Source: Chromobotia macracanthus
Lineage: Eukaryota > Chordata > Actinopteri > Cypriniformes > Botiidae
Direction: 5' to 3'
Length of the DNA stretch: 64,000 bases
NCBI GenBank assembly: GCA_036877525.1
Contig: JAZGTH010000125.1
Location: 903,501-967,500, forward strand
Part shown: positions 35,820-47,200 of the stretch, one piece after another
Layout: the number at the start of each line of letters is the position of its first letter
How positions within the stretch are numbered: position 1 is the stretch's first letter
Notes under the pieces: model-generated
Database searches by the model: none
Told to the model about the DNA's origin: nothing
Seen by the model: only the letters and a program-made list of their open reading frames with translations
Program-made: the position numbers and the translations under genes

Positions 35820-37430
35820 CTAGGGTGTGCACCATAATCTTAGTTGCCCCAAGAGCAAGGTCCTATCCTCATGTAGGTACTTCAGGGCTATTTTCTGATG
35901 GACCTGCAAGATTGCCATAGTGTGAAGGGCGGAGATGACTTGTCTTGCAACCTCGCAATTACAAGCTAAACATACAAGTGCGGGAGGGGAGCCTTGGTCA
36001 GTTCCTCCAGGTGGCAGCATTTTACAGGCCCAGGTGCACCGCAATTGCATGTACCACCTAGTCAATATTTGACATATCAAGTTTGGAAAGCCTCACCCTC
36101 CTGCGACCACAGCTTTAGACTGTAATCCTTTAAGTTCCCAGGCTGAGATCTGCAATAACACAGATATCTTCTGGATGCATCTATCCAGAAAGCTGGATTA
36201 GGTGCCCAAGTGTCTGTTTTCCCATCTCCTCCATAAGCTCTGCTTGATAAACAGTGAGGACAGAGGTGGCATTAAGAGCCCTCATTGCCAGAGCAGAGGA
36301 ACGACAGATCTTCTGAGAAACAAAGGCTGCTAAGTGCTCAGTGCATCCTGGCAGTGAGGCTGAGGCAGAGAAAAGAAGGCTGCTCTTGAGATGATTTCAA
36401 CCCTAGCCGTAGAGCACAGGATGGGGAATTGATATCCCCAACTCCTCCATGTTACCAACATCCAGCCTAGAAAACACTTTTTGCTGAAACATTTTGTTGA
36501 AATAAGCTGTTTAATGGCTGGGACACATGGCAGCAGCCTTTTCCCATCATGAATCTCTCTCCATTCCCTGGTCCATCAGCTGTGATGGCCCGATGGCCAA
36601 GTTTTGCTGCTGCCCTCCAGCACACTTCAAGCAGGTTCAAACTCCACTTGGGCTGGTGAGGGGGACCAATTGTTAATACACAACATGGTTGGGTTGAGAT
36701 GTTGTCATCTTCATCCTCCTCCCCTTCCTCCAATAGATGAGTGATTGCTTTGTTGTCTTCATTGTCCTCCTCTCCATTATCTGTTAGGGATCCAAAGAGG
36801 GGAGGCAGTTCAGGGCACATTTCATCCATAAGCCTGCCCCAGCTACCTGACACAGGGGGCTGTTTAGTGTCCTCTGTCTTCATTGTCTTCAGAATTTGCG
36901 AGTGCTGCCTGTACCTGTAATGATGAGTGAGGCATACGGGGATCCATTTGCAGCATTTATTCCTATAACAAACAGGCAAAGGTCAAGTAACAGCAAACAC
37001 AGTATTCAAAGACAAGGCAGAGGAATCAATGTAGAACAGGCGAGGGTCGTGGCAGGTGGTAAACGATCAAAAACCAGATAATCAATCCAAAATCAATGAA
37101 TAATCCAATAGAGTATGTAGAAAATGCTCAGTAATGTCACTGGGGCAAAACAAGACTTTGCAATATGGAGCATGGACAGGGTTTATATAGAAGGATAAAT
37201 GAGAAACAGGTGAGCAGGAAGTACTCAATCCCAGGTATGGGGCACTATGGGAAATGTAGTCCAAAACAAGGTTAATACTCTGGGGACGGTTCCCTCTTGT
37301 GGCACAGATGAGGTGGAGCAGGGACCTCCTCTGTAACAGCACCTGTGCTGCCTGCGCGTTTTACTCCCAAGCATACGATGCACAAGAGATGAGAATCCTT
37401 GCCAGATATTATAGACCCTTATGCACATAC
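35820..37430 (-). pseudogene. DIRS ORF1 (gag-like) remnant, split by an LTR
   Basis: A cysteine motif (CIVCLGVKRAQAA) near 37345-37395 starts the protein. The sequence resumes at 36915, beyond the LTR, with a strongly acidic region (EEGEEDEDDN near 36720). It continues with LLEVCWRAAAKLG (36630-36590), ALNATSVLTVYQAELMEEMG (36280-36220) and ALHTMAILQVHQK (35930-35890). These are in the order of fish DIRS ORF1. Several stops separate them. Confidence 0.75.
36916..37338 (-). mobile_element. Solo LTR of a gypsy-type element
   Basis: A 423-bp sequence, TGTTACAGAGGAGG...CATTACA when read on the minus strand. It is flanked by near-identical 5-mers, GTACC (36911-36915) and GCACC (37339-37343), a target duplication with one later change. 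It has a TATATAAACC promoter-like box near 37185 and a GGAATAAATGC polyadenylation signal near 36960. No internal region is present, so it arose by LTR-LTR recombination. It is related to 62818-63160. Confidence 0.85.
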
Positions 37431-37676
37431 ATATTCATATATATAATATACAACCTCAAATCAGATAAAGTTGGGACAGTATGGAAAACACAAATGAAAA
37501 AAGAAAGTAGTGATTTCTAAATTTACTTTGACTTGTATTTCATTGCAGACAATACAACAGCACATTATTTAATGTGTTCCTCATGATTTTTATTGTTTTC
37601 CTTCAAAAAAAAAACAACAAAATTCCTATTTTGGTTCTTGCAACACATTTCAAAAAAAGTTGGAACAGTAAAGCAT

Positions 37677-38938
37677 TTACCACTTTGTAATGTTGCCATT
37701 CCTTTTCACAACACTTAAAAGACGTTTAGGGACTGAAGACACCAAATGAAGAAGTGTTTCAGGTGTAATTTTGTCCCATTCTTGCTGCAAACAAGTCTTA
37801 AGGTGGGCAACAGTACGGGGTCTTCGTTGTCGCATTTTGCGCTTCAAAATGTGCCACACATTCTCTGTTGGAGACAGGTCGGAACTGCAGGCAGGCCAGT
37901 CAAGTACCTGTATCTTCTTCCTCTGCAGCACAGTAGGACTGTGTCTCCTGTATCTCAGTGGTAGAGCATTGCGTTAGCAGCGCAAAAGGTTGTGGGTTCA
38001 ATTCCCAGGGAGCACATGTAGTGACAAAAATGTATAACTTGAATGCACTGTAAGTCGCTTTGGATAAAAGCGTCTGCCAAATGCATAAATGTAAATGTAA
38101 TGTGTACAGAATGTGGTTTTGCATTATCTTGTTGAAATATGCATGGACGTCCCTGGAAAAGATGTCTTCTTGAAGGTAGCATATTGTGCTCCAAAATCTC
38201 AATGTACTTTTCAGCATTAATGGTGTCATCACAGAAGTGCAAGTTACCTTTACCAAGGGCACTGACACAACCCCATACCATGACAGACTCTGGCTTTTGG
38301 ACTTGTTGCTGGTAACAGTCTGGATGATCCTTTTCTTCTTTGGTCCGGAGCACACGGCATCCATTTCTCCCAAAAAATATGTGAAATACTGATTCATCTG
38401 ACCACAGTACACGTTTCCACGTGTGCGTTTCCGTGTGATGGTCCATCCCAGATGCCTCCGAGCCCAGAGAAGTTGACGGCGCTACTGGACACTGTTAACA
38501 TAGGGCTTCCTTTTGGCACAGTACAGTTTTAACTGGCATTTGTGGATGTAACTATGTATTGTGGTACTTAACAAAGGTTTGCCTTTGAAAAGTAGTCCTG
38601 AGCCATGTGGTGATATTGCTTATAGATGAATGACGATTCTTGATGCAGTGCCGCCTGAGGGATCGGAGAGCACGGTTGTTCAGCTTAGGCTTGCGCCCTT
38701 GTCCTTTACGTACTGAAATTCCTCCACATTCCTTAAATCTTTTAATTATGTTACGCACTGCTGAAGGTGAAATAAGCAAATGTCTTCCTATCTTTCTTTG
38801 AGGAACATTGTTTTTAAACATTTCAAAAATTTTCTCACGTATTTGTTGGCAAACTGGCGATCCTCGGCCCATCTTTGCTCTTAAAGGACTAGACCTTTCT
38901 TGGATGCTGCTTTTGTACCAAATCATAGTTACAATCAC
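37677..38938 (-). pseudogene. Tc1-like transposase, interrupted
   Basis: N-terminal part (38938-38552): paired helix-turn-helix domain with a GRGSPVCQQIREKIFEMF start, HLLISPSAVRNIIKRF recognition-helix region and GRKPKL linker. Middle part (38446-38110): LWSDESVF with the first catalytic aspartate and FQQDNAKPH with the second. C-terminal part (37931-37677): SSDLSPTENVW with the third, acidic residue, ending VKRNGNITKW. A SINE splits the gene between the second and third parts, and frameshifts lie near 38550 and 38440. The enzyme would have cut and pasted the element at TA sites. Confidence 0.9.
37943..38101 (+). mobile_element. tRNA-derived SINE with L2-type tail, inside the Tc1 transposase
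   Basis: Head: a tRNA-like A box (CTCAGTGGTAGAGCATTG, 37954 on) and B box GGTTCAATTCC (37995-38005), the internal RNA polymerase III promoter. Tail: CTTTGGATAAAAGCGTCTGC then an AAATGTAAATGTAA end, shared with the LTR insertion at 8462-8517. It resembles tRNA-headed SINEs known from cyprinid fishes. A TGTGT at both edges is the likely target duplication. The tRNA part is too diverged to be a working tRNA gene. Confidence 0.88.
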
Positions 38939-39200
38939 CTGTTGACATCACCTGCTTCAAATCACATCATTATTTAACCAATTTACCTGATTACTAGCCC
39001 TAAATTGCTCCTGTTCCAACTTTTTTTGAAATGTGTTGCAAGAACCAAAATAGGAAATTTTTTTTTTTTTTTTAAGAAAAAACAAAAATCATGAGGAACA
39101 CATTACATAATGTGCTGTGTTATTGTCTGCAATGAAATACAAGTCAAAGTAAATTTAGAAATCACTATACTGTCCCAACTTTTTCTGATTTGGGGTTGTA

Positions 39201-41231
39201 TATAGCATTTCCCACAGTGAGATACAGAGCAAATGTTTGAAAAAGAACATAAAAATGCAATAAAAATTATAAAAATAATTTAAATTCTGATTTTAATTTT
39301 AATATAATTATAATATAATTAACAAAAGACCATCACAGAACTGATAGCTTTGTATGTTTATTTTGCAACACTTACAACATAAATGCTCATCTAGGAAACA
39401 ATTTAGAACATATTCAGCATACTACACGTATTCAATCAGCTGACTGCCTGAAGTTTATTAATAAATTATTGGAACATTATAGGTTTAACATGTAAATTGG
39501 ATCAGGTCTAACATATGCTTAGCAAGGCTCAAGTTAGTATATGTTTTGGGTATTACACATAAATACATATAAGTTTTTATATCAGCGTTTTAAGTTCAAA
39601 GTCTAAACAATTACAAACTCCTAAAATTCTCCACAGAAAATTGTAATACCTTTTTTCCAAGATGTTAGGCAAATTTTTCACTCAAAGTAAATTAATATAG
39701 ATTTCAAATTGTACCAAAATGGAAAAAATAAAAAGAGACAAAAATGAAAACATTTCTGCTCTTGGCTTCCCAAAGAAAATACAAAAACTAAGCTATATTC
39801 TTTATTTATAAATAATTATAATATTAGAGTCATACGTCTTTGTTAGAACACTCTAGTACTGACACAAACATAAGTTTGTCTTTTGGTCAATTTCACTGTC
39901 CAGTTAAATCTTCTCCTGCAGTTTCCATAAACACAACTGAAACAGTCGTAAACAGAATATGAGCTAAAGGAGTAAAGGATTATATATTCCTGTTTGGGTC
40001 CCAGAATTCTATAGTTCACACTACACAGAAGTACACAAAGCATTTGAAATAACCATGTATGAAATGCATACAAACTATTTCCTTGTAGCATATGTGTTTG
40101 CCAGCAAATTTCTCCTTACACTAAATTATAAGCTTCACAAATTAAATACATCAAATACATATCGACTTCTACACACATACATATACAAAAGAAAGACATA
40201 ATACATGCAAATGATTGAAGACAAAAAACAGCTCTTTATGATCAAAAAATATCTACACAGAAAATATTTGCATTAATTGCATTAAATCCAGAAAAGTGTA
40301 TGCGTCAAAGTGCAAACAAATATGTAGACAGCAAATAGTCTCCATTAAAAATGTACCGTCACATTTACACTTGTATGATATGTATATAGCGCAAATATGA
40401 CAATTATACTGTTGTAATCTATTTTTAAAAATGTTCAATTTCTCACTAAGAGTTGGGCACTCTGACTGACAGTATGGACAGACAAATAACAAATAAAAGG
40501 GTTTTTAGAGCTAGTGCAGGGTCTATAGATCAGTATCAGCTTTCTCATCTTTGACCTCGTAGCTTGATTTTTGCTCTGATGTGAATTGTCAACTGTGAGG
40601 CCTTTTATAATGGTTTGTGCCTTTCCAAAGCATATCCAATCAATTTAATATACCACAGGGACTACAGTGGAGGTGCAGAAACATCTAAGCAACAATCAAG
40701 AGAAATGGGAGGCACCTGAGCTAAATTTTAATTGTTGTTGCAAAGTGTCTGAATACTTAATGCCAATGTGATATTTCAGATTTTTCTTTTTAATAAATTT
40801 ACAGACATTTCTAAAATTATATTTTCACTTTGTCATTATGAGGGAATGAGGGTCTGAATACATTTTGAATGCACTGTATATAATCAATGCATTACCAAAA
40901 GTGCATCAGTTGCAACATTTTATTGTGCAATGATTTAACTGTTTTAATAAACCTTCGCAACAGAAAAACACTACGATAAACAATCAGTGTAGCATAATTC
41001 AACATATGGCACGTGTAAATTCAAAGTTGGCAATATTTAGGGACTATAAATAAATAAAAATATATTGTGATTATGACAGAATATTGAAAAAATGAATTTG
41101 CTTACACAGAGATCACTGTGCACTACAATAAAAAAAGGTTGGCAAAGTTAAGCTATTATAGGCTCTGCTGAGTCAAAAAAAATCATAGGCAAAAAGGGCT
41201 CTTGAAGATAAAAAAAAAATTATGCAAGTGA
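39201..41231. other. ARFGEF3 3' flank, may contain its 3' untranslated region
   Basis: AT-rich DNA between the Tc1 element and the ARFGEF3 stop codon. On the minus strand the first part (41231 downward) must hold the 3' UTR, but its end cannot be fixed; AATAAA-type signals are too common in this AT-rich sequence to choose one. Short minus-strand ORFs (39843-40492) show no recognisable motif. Confidence 0.4.
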
Positions 41232-44200
41232 TCAGAGGATAATGTCATAAACCCGCCCCACTCGTCCAAGCCACTCTCGCACTGCCTGCCGTACCCTAAG
41301 GTCAGTCACATGACATGTCAGCTGACTGATGCAGGGGAACACCGCGGGCTGGAGGGCGATGAATGTGGAGTCGGGCAGCTGCTGGATCTGATTCAGGATC
41401 GTAAGGACCATATTGGTCCAGGCCTGAGCAGGGAAAAGACAAATAATCAAAAAACAAAAACAGTCCTGCACTTATTAAAACTATTAATGACATTCTAACA
41501 ATAATATTCTGGTATCTAGAAATATGTTAATATTTATGTATTTGGTTCTTATATTTGGTTCTTAAGGCAAAATGTTTAATGCTCTCGTCTTTTGTAAGTC
41601 GCTTTGGAACGTAAAAGTGTTCAATATCAGACACTCTATTACAACATCTCTGTCATATGCCTCTTGTATCTTAAGCCCTACTTGATACTGTCTTGATAGT
41701 GTATGACTTGTACTCGTATTACTCATATTCCAAATCTTCTGATCATCCTACCTGTATCTGTGCCTCAGAATCTCTGAGTGAGATATTGTGGGAACTGGCT
41801 GTAGACCCTGAGCGAGGTCTTTTCTCCTGCCGCAGCAGCTCTGGCCCAGCACTGAAGGAATGACGCATCGGCCCCTGCTCCACTAATGGCTGGGGCTTCT
41901 GAGGCCCTGTGGAATCCAGGCCCCGCAGGGTCACCGTCTCAGCCCTCTTCTCTCCCACCTTTACCTCTTTGGCAAACATAGTGTGGTTGTGCTGCTGTTT
42001 GCGTTTCTTGTACTCAGTCATCAGTTTGGTGATGGTCTTGTCCGTGGCGATAGTGTACAACTTATTTCCGGCACTTTCCCACCATTCCTTCTTATGCCCT
42101 GTGTCCCTCCTTTCCCCTCTTAGCTGGGGGAGGCTGCTTGCACCAAGTCCCCCGGGGCTATATACCTCCTCTGAGGGAGTCTGATCTAGATGGAGCCGAA
42201 AGCTGTCCTCTGAGGGTATGGAAGTCTCAGAATAATAAAGGGGCAGGAAAAAGAGAGGGTCGGCCCGGTGAGTGGGCTGCTCTCCAATGGTACTCTCCAG
42301 GTCCAAGTGCATCTGGATATAGTTGTTACACAGGTCCATGCAGAGCTTGTGCAGGCGTTTGACCAGCCAGGCCCAGTCCACACTGCTTGTGGGCTGCGTG
42401 CGTAGAGACGGGATGCGGGCATGCCACTGACGCTTTTCACGAGTGCGTGGAGGACTCACCTGCGCCATCTCCTCAAAGATATCTTCATCCTCAGAGGAGC
42501 ACTGCTGTGATGAGTCAGAGCTGCCGTCCTCTTCCTCACCCAGGATCCTCTTCACCTGCTCCACTGCGACGTTCTCTTGATTGGTCAGCATGGCACACAA
42601 CAAAGCCTGAACAACATACAGGACGACATGTTTATATAGTACTGTAGTTCTTCAGAAAAAGCAACACACAGACACAATGGTAAAGTAACACACACAAGTA
42701 TAATTAGAAGGTAATTTACAAAAGCTTTGAGCAAGGACTAGAACTATCCATTTTATTAACACATAAAGTGTTACGGAACAGATGCCAAGACAATGCTACA
42801 TTCCATTATTTTTAGGAACAAGAGCCATTGTTGGGCTTTCTATTGCTTATTTTCCATCTACATGCACCTGGGGAGCAATTGGGGGTTAGGTACCTTGCTC
42901 AAGAGCACTTCAGTTGCTACCTGCCGGCACTGAATTTACAAGTCTGATTACAATCCTGACTCACTAACCAGTAAGCCACAACTGCCCCACATGTAAACAA
43001 TATGTAAACTAATGATTTTAAGCAAAGATCAGCTGATTTGTCTACTGCTCCAGTTTAAACTTAACCTGCTTAGGTTTCACCTAAGTTTTTTTTCGCAAAA
43101 ACTTTAAATTTTTTTTAGTAATGTCAACTAATTTAGACTGTGTACAATATAAATAATTTGTTATAATTTTAATAATTATGAGGTCTAAATAGTTTTCTCT
43201 GACCTAAATTTTGATTATGATTCTTTACTAAATGATGCAATACATAGAGAAATCTGAATGATTTAGTCATGATTCTGTACTATAGTTAGTCAGAACTGTT
43301 ATGTTAAGTTTCACTGAAATGTTGCTGAAAAGCAATTTACACAGATAAGTCCAGATTTCTTGACAGAGACAGTCCCATTTTTACTTTTGTACTGAAATCT
43401 AACAGTTAAACTGATACATTTATACACACATGTTAAGTGAGCATTACCATTTCAATAAGTATTCTATTGCTTTCATAGCCTTAGCAAACAGATTTTTCAA
43501 GAAAGACCAGTTACTAGAAAGATTGTAAATATACCTGGAAGTAGATATTAAAGCTCATGGCAGACTGGCGATATAAGTTGGCAGCTCCACACACTCCTGA
43601 CACTTTCATAAGCAGATACTTGAGGCCTGGACGAGTGTCAAACTCCCGCGCTGTGCGGTAGGAATCCAGCAGCAGGTCAAAGATGATGGCCAGGTTTTGC
43701 ATTGAGATGTAACGGAGGAAGCCAGCAGATTTTGGCTCTGACACAGGTGTGATCCTTCCCTGAGCCTCAGAGCCTTTGACAAACTCCTCTAGAAGGATAT
43801 CATGCAGGTTCTGGAGAAGGACTTGGTGGGACAGCAAACTGACCACAAGTGTCCTGAATGGAATCCTACACAGAACAGATGATTCATTAGACATTTGCTT
43901 CTGGATCACAAGTGATAAAGATGTGTCTAACAGATATCACTGAATGTTGTTATAAATTATAGCTGTTTATGTAAGAGTCCCAAAGGTTCTGTAAAGAGTA
44001 AAAAAAAAAAAACTTGGTCAAACAATCTACACATTTCACGAATGTAGCCCATCATAAGTGCTTCTGCCTGTCCATTGTTTTGAGGGTTTACACACATCAG
44101 GGTGACATTGTCTTTGAGCAGTGAGGTTTTGGAGAGAGGTCATGTGATTTGACTTTTGCTGTACACCCCTGTTCTATATGGGAAGAATGCTCATTCAAAA

Positions 44201-47200
44201 CCATGATGAAAGTGAAAGTGACTTATTTTGCCAGATATGGTAATCCATACCCAAAATGTGACCTCTGCATTTAACCCATCACTGGTGAGAAGTGAACACA
44301 CACCCGGAGCAGTGGGCACACACTGCCACACCCAGGAAGCAATTGGGGGTTAGGTGCCTTGCCCAAGGGCACTTCAGTTGCTACCTGCCAGCACTGGAAT
44401 AGAACCCGCAACCTTCTGATTACAAGCCTGATTCACTAACCAGTAGGCCACAACTTCCCCCTGTGATAGCATGGTACCAGGGTAGCATGGCGGCATGGTA
44501 ACATGGCATGCAATTCTGTATGCAGTGGCCTTACCCTATTTTTCTGTCAAGCAGGAGAAAGAATAAAAAGAACCAGAGAAACAACCCAAGATTATTCTTC
44601 ACAAATAAAAATGTATCAATAAACATTTTGATCACAACAACAAAAATGATATAATTGTACTGTATTTTTATTTACATGTTTGAAGTGTTAAATGATTCAA
44701 TGTGGTTGCAAGTATAATTGTTTCACAAATATCTAATATAAAATGTTAGCTATACATAAGGTATATGAAATATGACAAGTGTGACCAAACTAATTGGTCA
44801 TTATAACCCATTTGGATCGTTCACTAACATGAATATTGGGGGTCAAGGCTCTCCTTCATTGCCAATGTAATGTAAGCAACAATATAATAATAGTAGCATA
44901 AGTAGTAGCTGCAGTATGTTTAAATGTTCATCGGCTTACCTTTTCTGAGTGTGGTCATTGTAGTGCTGATCGGCAGGAAGTTCAATAATGAGCACACAGG
45001 ACTGAGCATGCTCAAAACCCTCCTTGTTGCTCAGAGTTTTGGGGGAGCATTGTGTATCCAGCATAAAGACCTAAGTAAAGAAACTTAAAACTTAATACAA
45101 TCCTTCCATCAATGAATTATACACAACGCCAAGTAACTAATATTAACACAATAAGATGCAAGGCTGTGGATTACAGTGATTTTAACACAGGTAAGGAGGA
45201 GGTAAGGATTTTAGCCTAGTGGATTGTTGCTTTAATAAAACAGTGACATCATAAACTAATTTACTTTTTAAAAATTTACAATTCTTTTGGCAAAAAGAAA
45301 GAAAACTATTTTGTTGCAGAAAAAAAGACTGTTTTATAACCATTAGAATCTTTTGCATTAAAACCATTAGGTTTTATTGCATTATGTTCTTCATTGCGAT
45401 TAAATATAATGTCAAAATGCAAAAAAACAAATGGTACTAAAATAGGCTACATTATTACTGTAAAATATAATTTGTAAATATTGTATTTTCATTTTAATAA
45501 ATGCGGCATGTTTTTGTGAGATTGTTTTTGTTTTTGTATCTCAATTGTACAGGGGTAAACTGTTCCGGGTGTACAGCTGTAAACCGGTAGGTGATGTAAT
45601 AAATGTACAGGGGAATAATATTGAGTTTTGTTCACAATTGAAGCATTCTCCACCAAAGATGTAATTATTTATGAATAAGTTCACTCAATTAACGTTAATA
45701 GATCTATTCTCCACTATTATAATAATGTAAAGAATCGAGCGTCAAATCAATTAAATTGTGTTGTTTGAAACACTATTTCGTTCAGGAAATACATATATTA
45801 ATCATTAAATGTACATATTTTGTAGTAGCTAATCAGCAGGAATGATGACAATGCATTGGCTACAGAGTGGATGTTATGCCCATAAAGAGTTAAATTACCT
45901 AAGCATTTCTGAATAAATCATCAGTCGAATCACCTTGTCACAAAATCGGGTACAACTTAACGCAGCTGTTCTATGTACATATAAATCGGATACTTACATT
46001 GAGCTCTCAAACGAATTGAGCCAGAACATTTGCAAATGTTAATCCAGGTTATTGTAGAAAGGCTATCATGCATTTTATGGTCACATAACTGTTAGATACT
46101 AAATATGACAGAGTTTGAAATACATTAAGTCGTGATTCACCCTAATGCTTGAACAAACAGATCAACTCAAACTTGCATAACTACAGTTACAGTTAAGACA
46201 CAGTATGGGAGCCAACATACAATGGGAATATATACAAATATCTACAGTTTAGGACAGTTTGGCTGTGACCTAACAGAGACAGTCCTTGATTTGTTGTAGC
46301 TTTTAGATGAATCTCTTTGGATCAGGGTACTGGACAGAGGTGCTGATAGCCATCTGGAGAAAAGTTTGCTTTCAGACTTTCTGGAGCCTGGGGGTCCTTC
46401 ACCCCCACACTGGGTTTGGAAGTCTTAAGTGAACGGGGTATATTACGGCCTCTTAAATGATCTAAATCTCCCCTTTCAGATGCAAAGATTTAGGTGTAAA
46501 CTTTGGCAGATGATGGTCGCTTGAATCATGATTGTCAGATTGTAGGTGGTTCATAACTGGTCTCAGACATACAGGCAGAGGATGTTGTTGAGTTGTTGTT
46601 GAGTGGATAATGCAGTTAGGCATTGTCTCAGCTTGGGTACCTTTCCACCCTTCTATCCTGCTTGAGTGCTCATGGGAGAGCGGTCGTGCAGTTGTCCATT
46701 GGTTCTTGCATCATGTCGGTTAGGACTTATACTGTCTTTGTAGGGATGCACAGCACAGTGTCAACAGCAGCCCTAATGGCACAGCAGATGGGCTATGATT
46801 GGCATCCCAGCAGGTGCCTGTAGGTCTGTCGTGGGGAGTGGTGTAGACTAGCTGGGACCCCCCTTTTGCAGTTTCAGGTGTAAGGAGGGAGTTCAGTTCT
46901 GCCTTGCTGGTATTAACACCACCTTTCCTTTCATTATCCCAGAGTCAACTGTCTTTAAACTGGTTACGAAGGACCATTCTGATGGTTCTTTCTGCCTCAG
47001 TCTTTCCAGTTCACAGACACATACTTCTCCAGCACACTCCAGTAATTTTTTGATCTGTGTCATTGGGTGCTAAAAGGCACTCTACACAGTTGATTAGCTG
47101 GCATGATGGTAAGGCATGATACTGTCTATTAGGAGGTCGGCCATGGGACAGTGGCTGCTCTGCATTGTGGTGAGGCTCTGTGGTTTGGAGTTTGCCGGGT

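Larger units (their letters stand above)
34500..37445 (-). mobile_element. DIRS-type tyrosine-recombinase retroelement remnant
   Basis: GC-rich block on the minus strand with ORF1 sequence followed by a reverse transcriptase, the order in DIRS elements. It is cut short after the RT, so the methylase-like and tyrosine-recombinase domains are missing. A solo LTR sits inside ORF1 (36916-37338), and a Tc1 element begins just beyond its 5' edge (37451). Stops and frameshifts are frequent. Confidence 0.8.
37451..39198 (-). mobile_element. Full-length Tc1-like transposon with long terminal inverted repeats
   Basis: Inverted repeats of about 190-220 bp bound it (37451-37669 and 39009-39198), beginning CAACCTCAAATCAG and, at the other end, CAACCCCAAATCAG when complemented. 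TA dinucleotides flank both ends, the target duplication of the family. The transposase gene inside is on the minus strand. It carries a SINE and frameshifts, so it is dead. The long repeats could still be recognised by a related transposase, in principle. Confidence 0.92.

Noticed and set aside
36467..36979. 170-codon acidic ORF as a host gene
   Set aside because: It falls between other DIRS blocks in the right order and strand, its acidic region fits DIRS ORF1, and its first part is LTR sequence.
37943..38030. Possible functional tRNA gene
   Set aside because: The A and B boxes are present, but the cloverleaf is degraded and the sequence continues into an L2-type tail inside a transposon. 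It is a SINE head.
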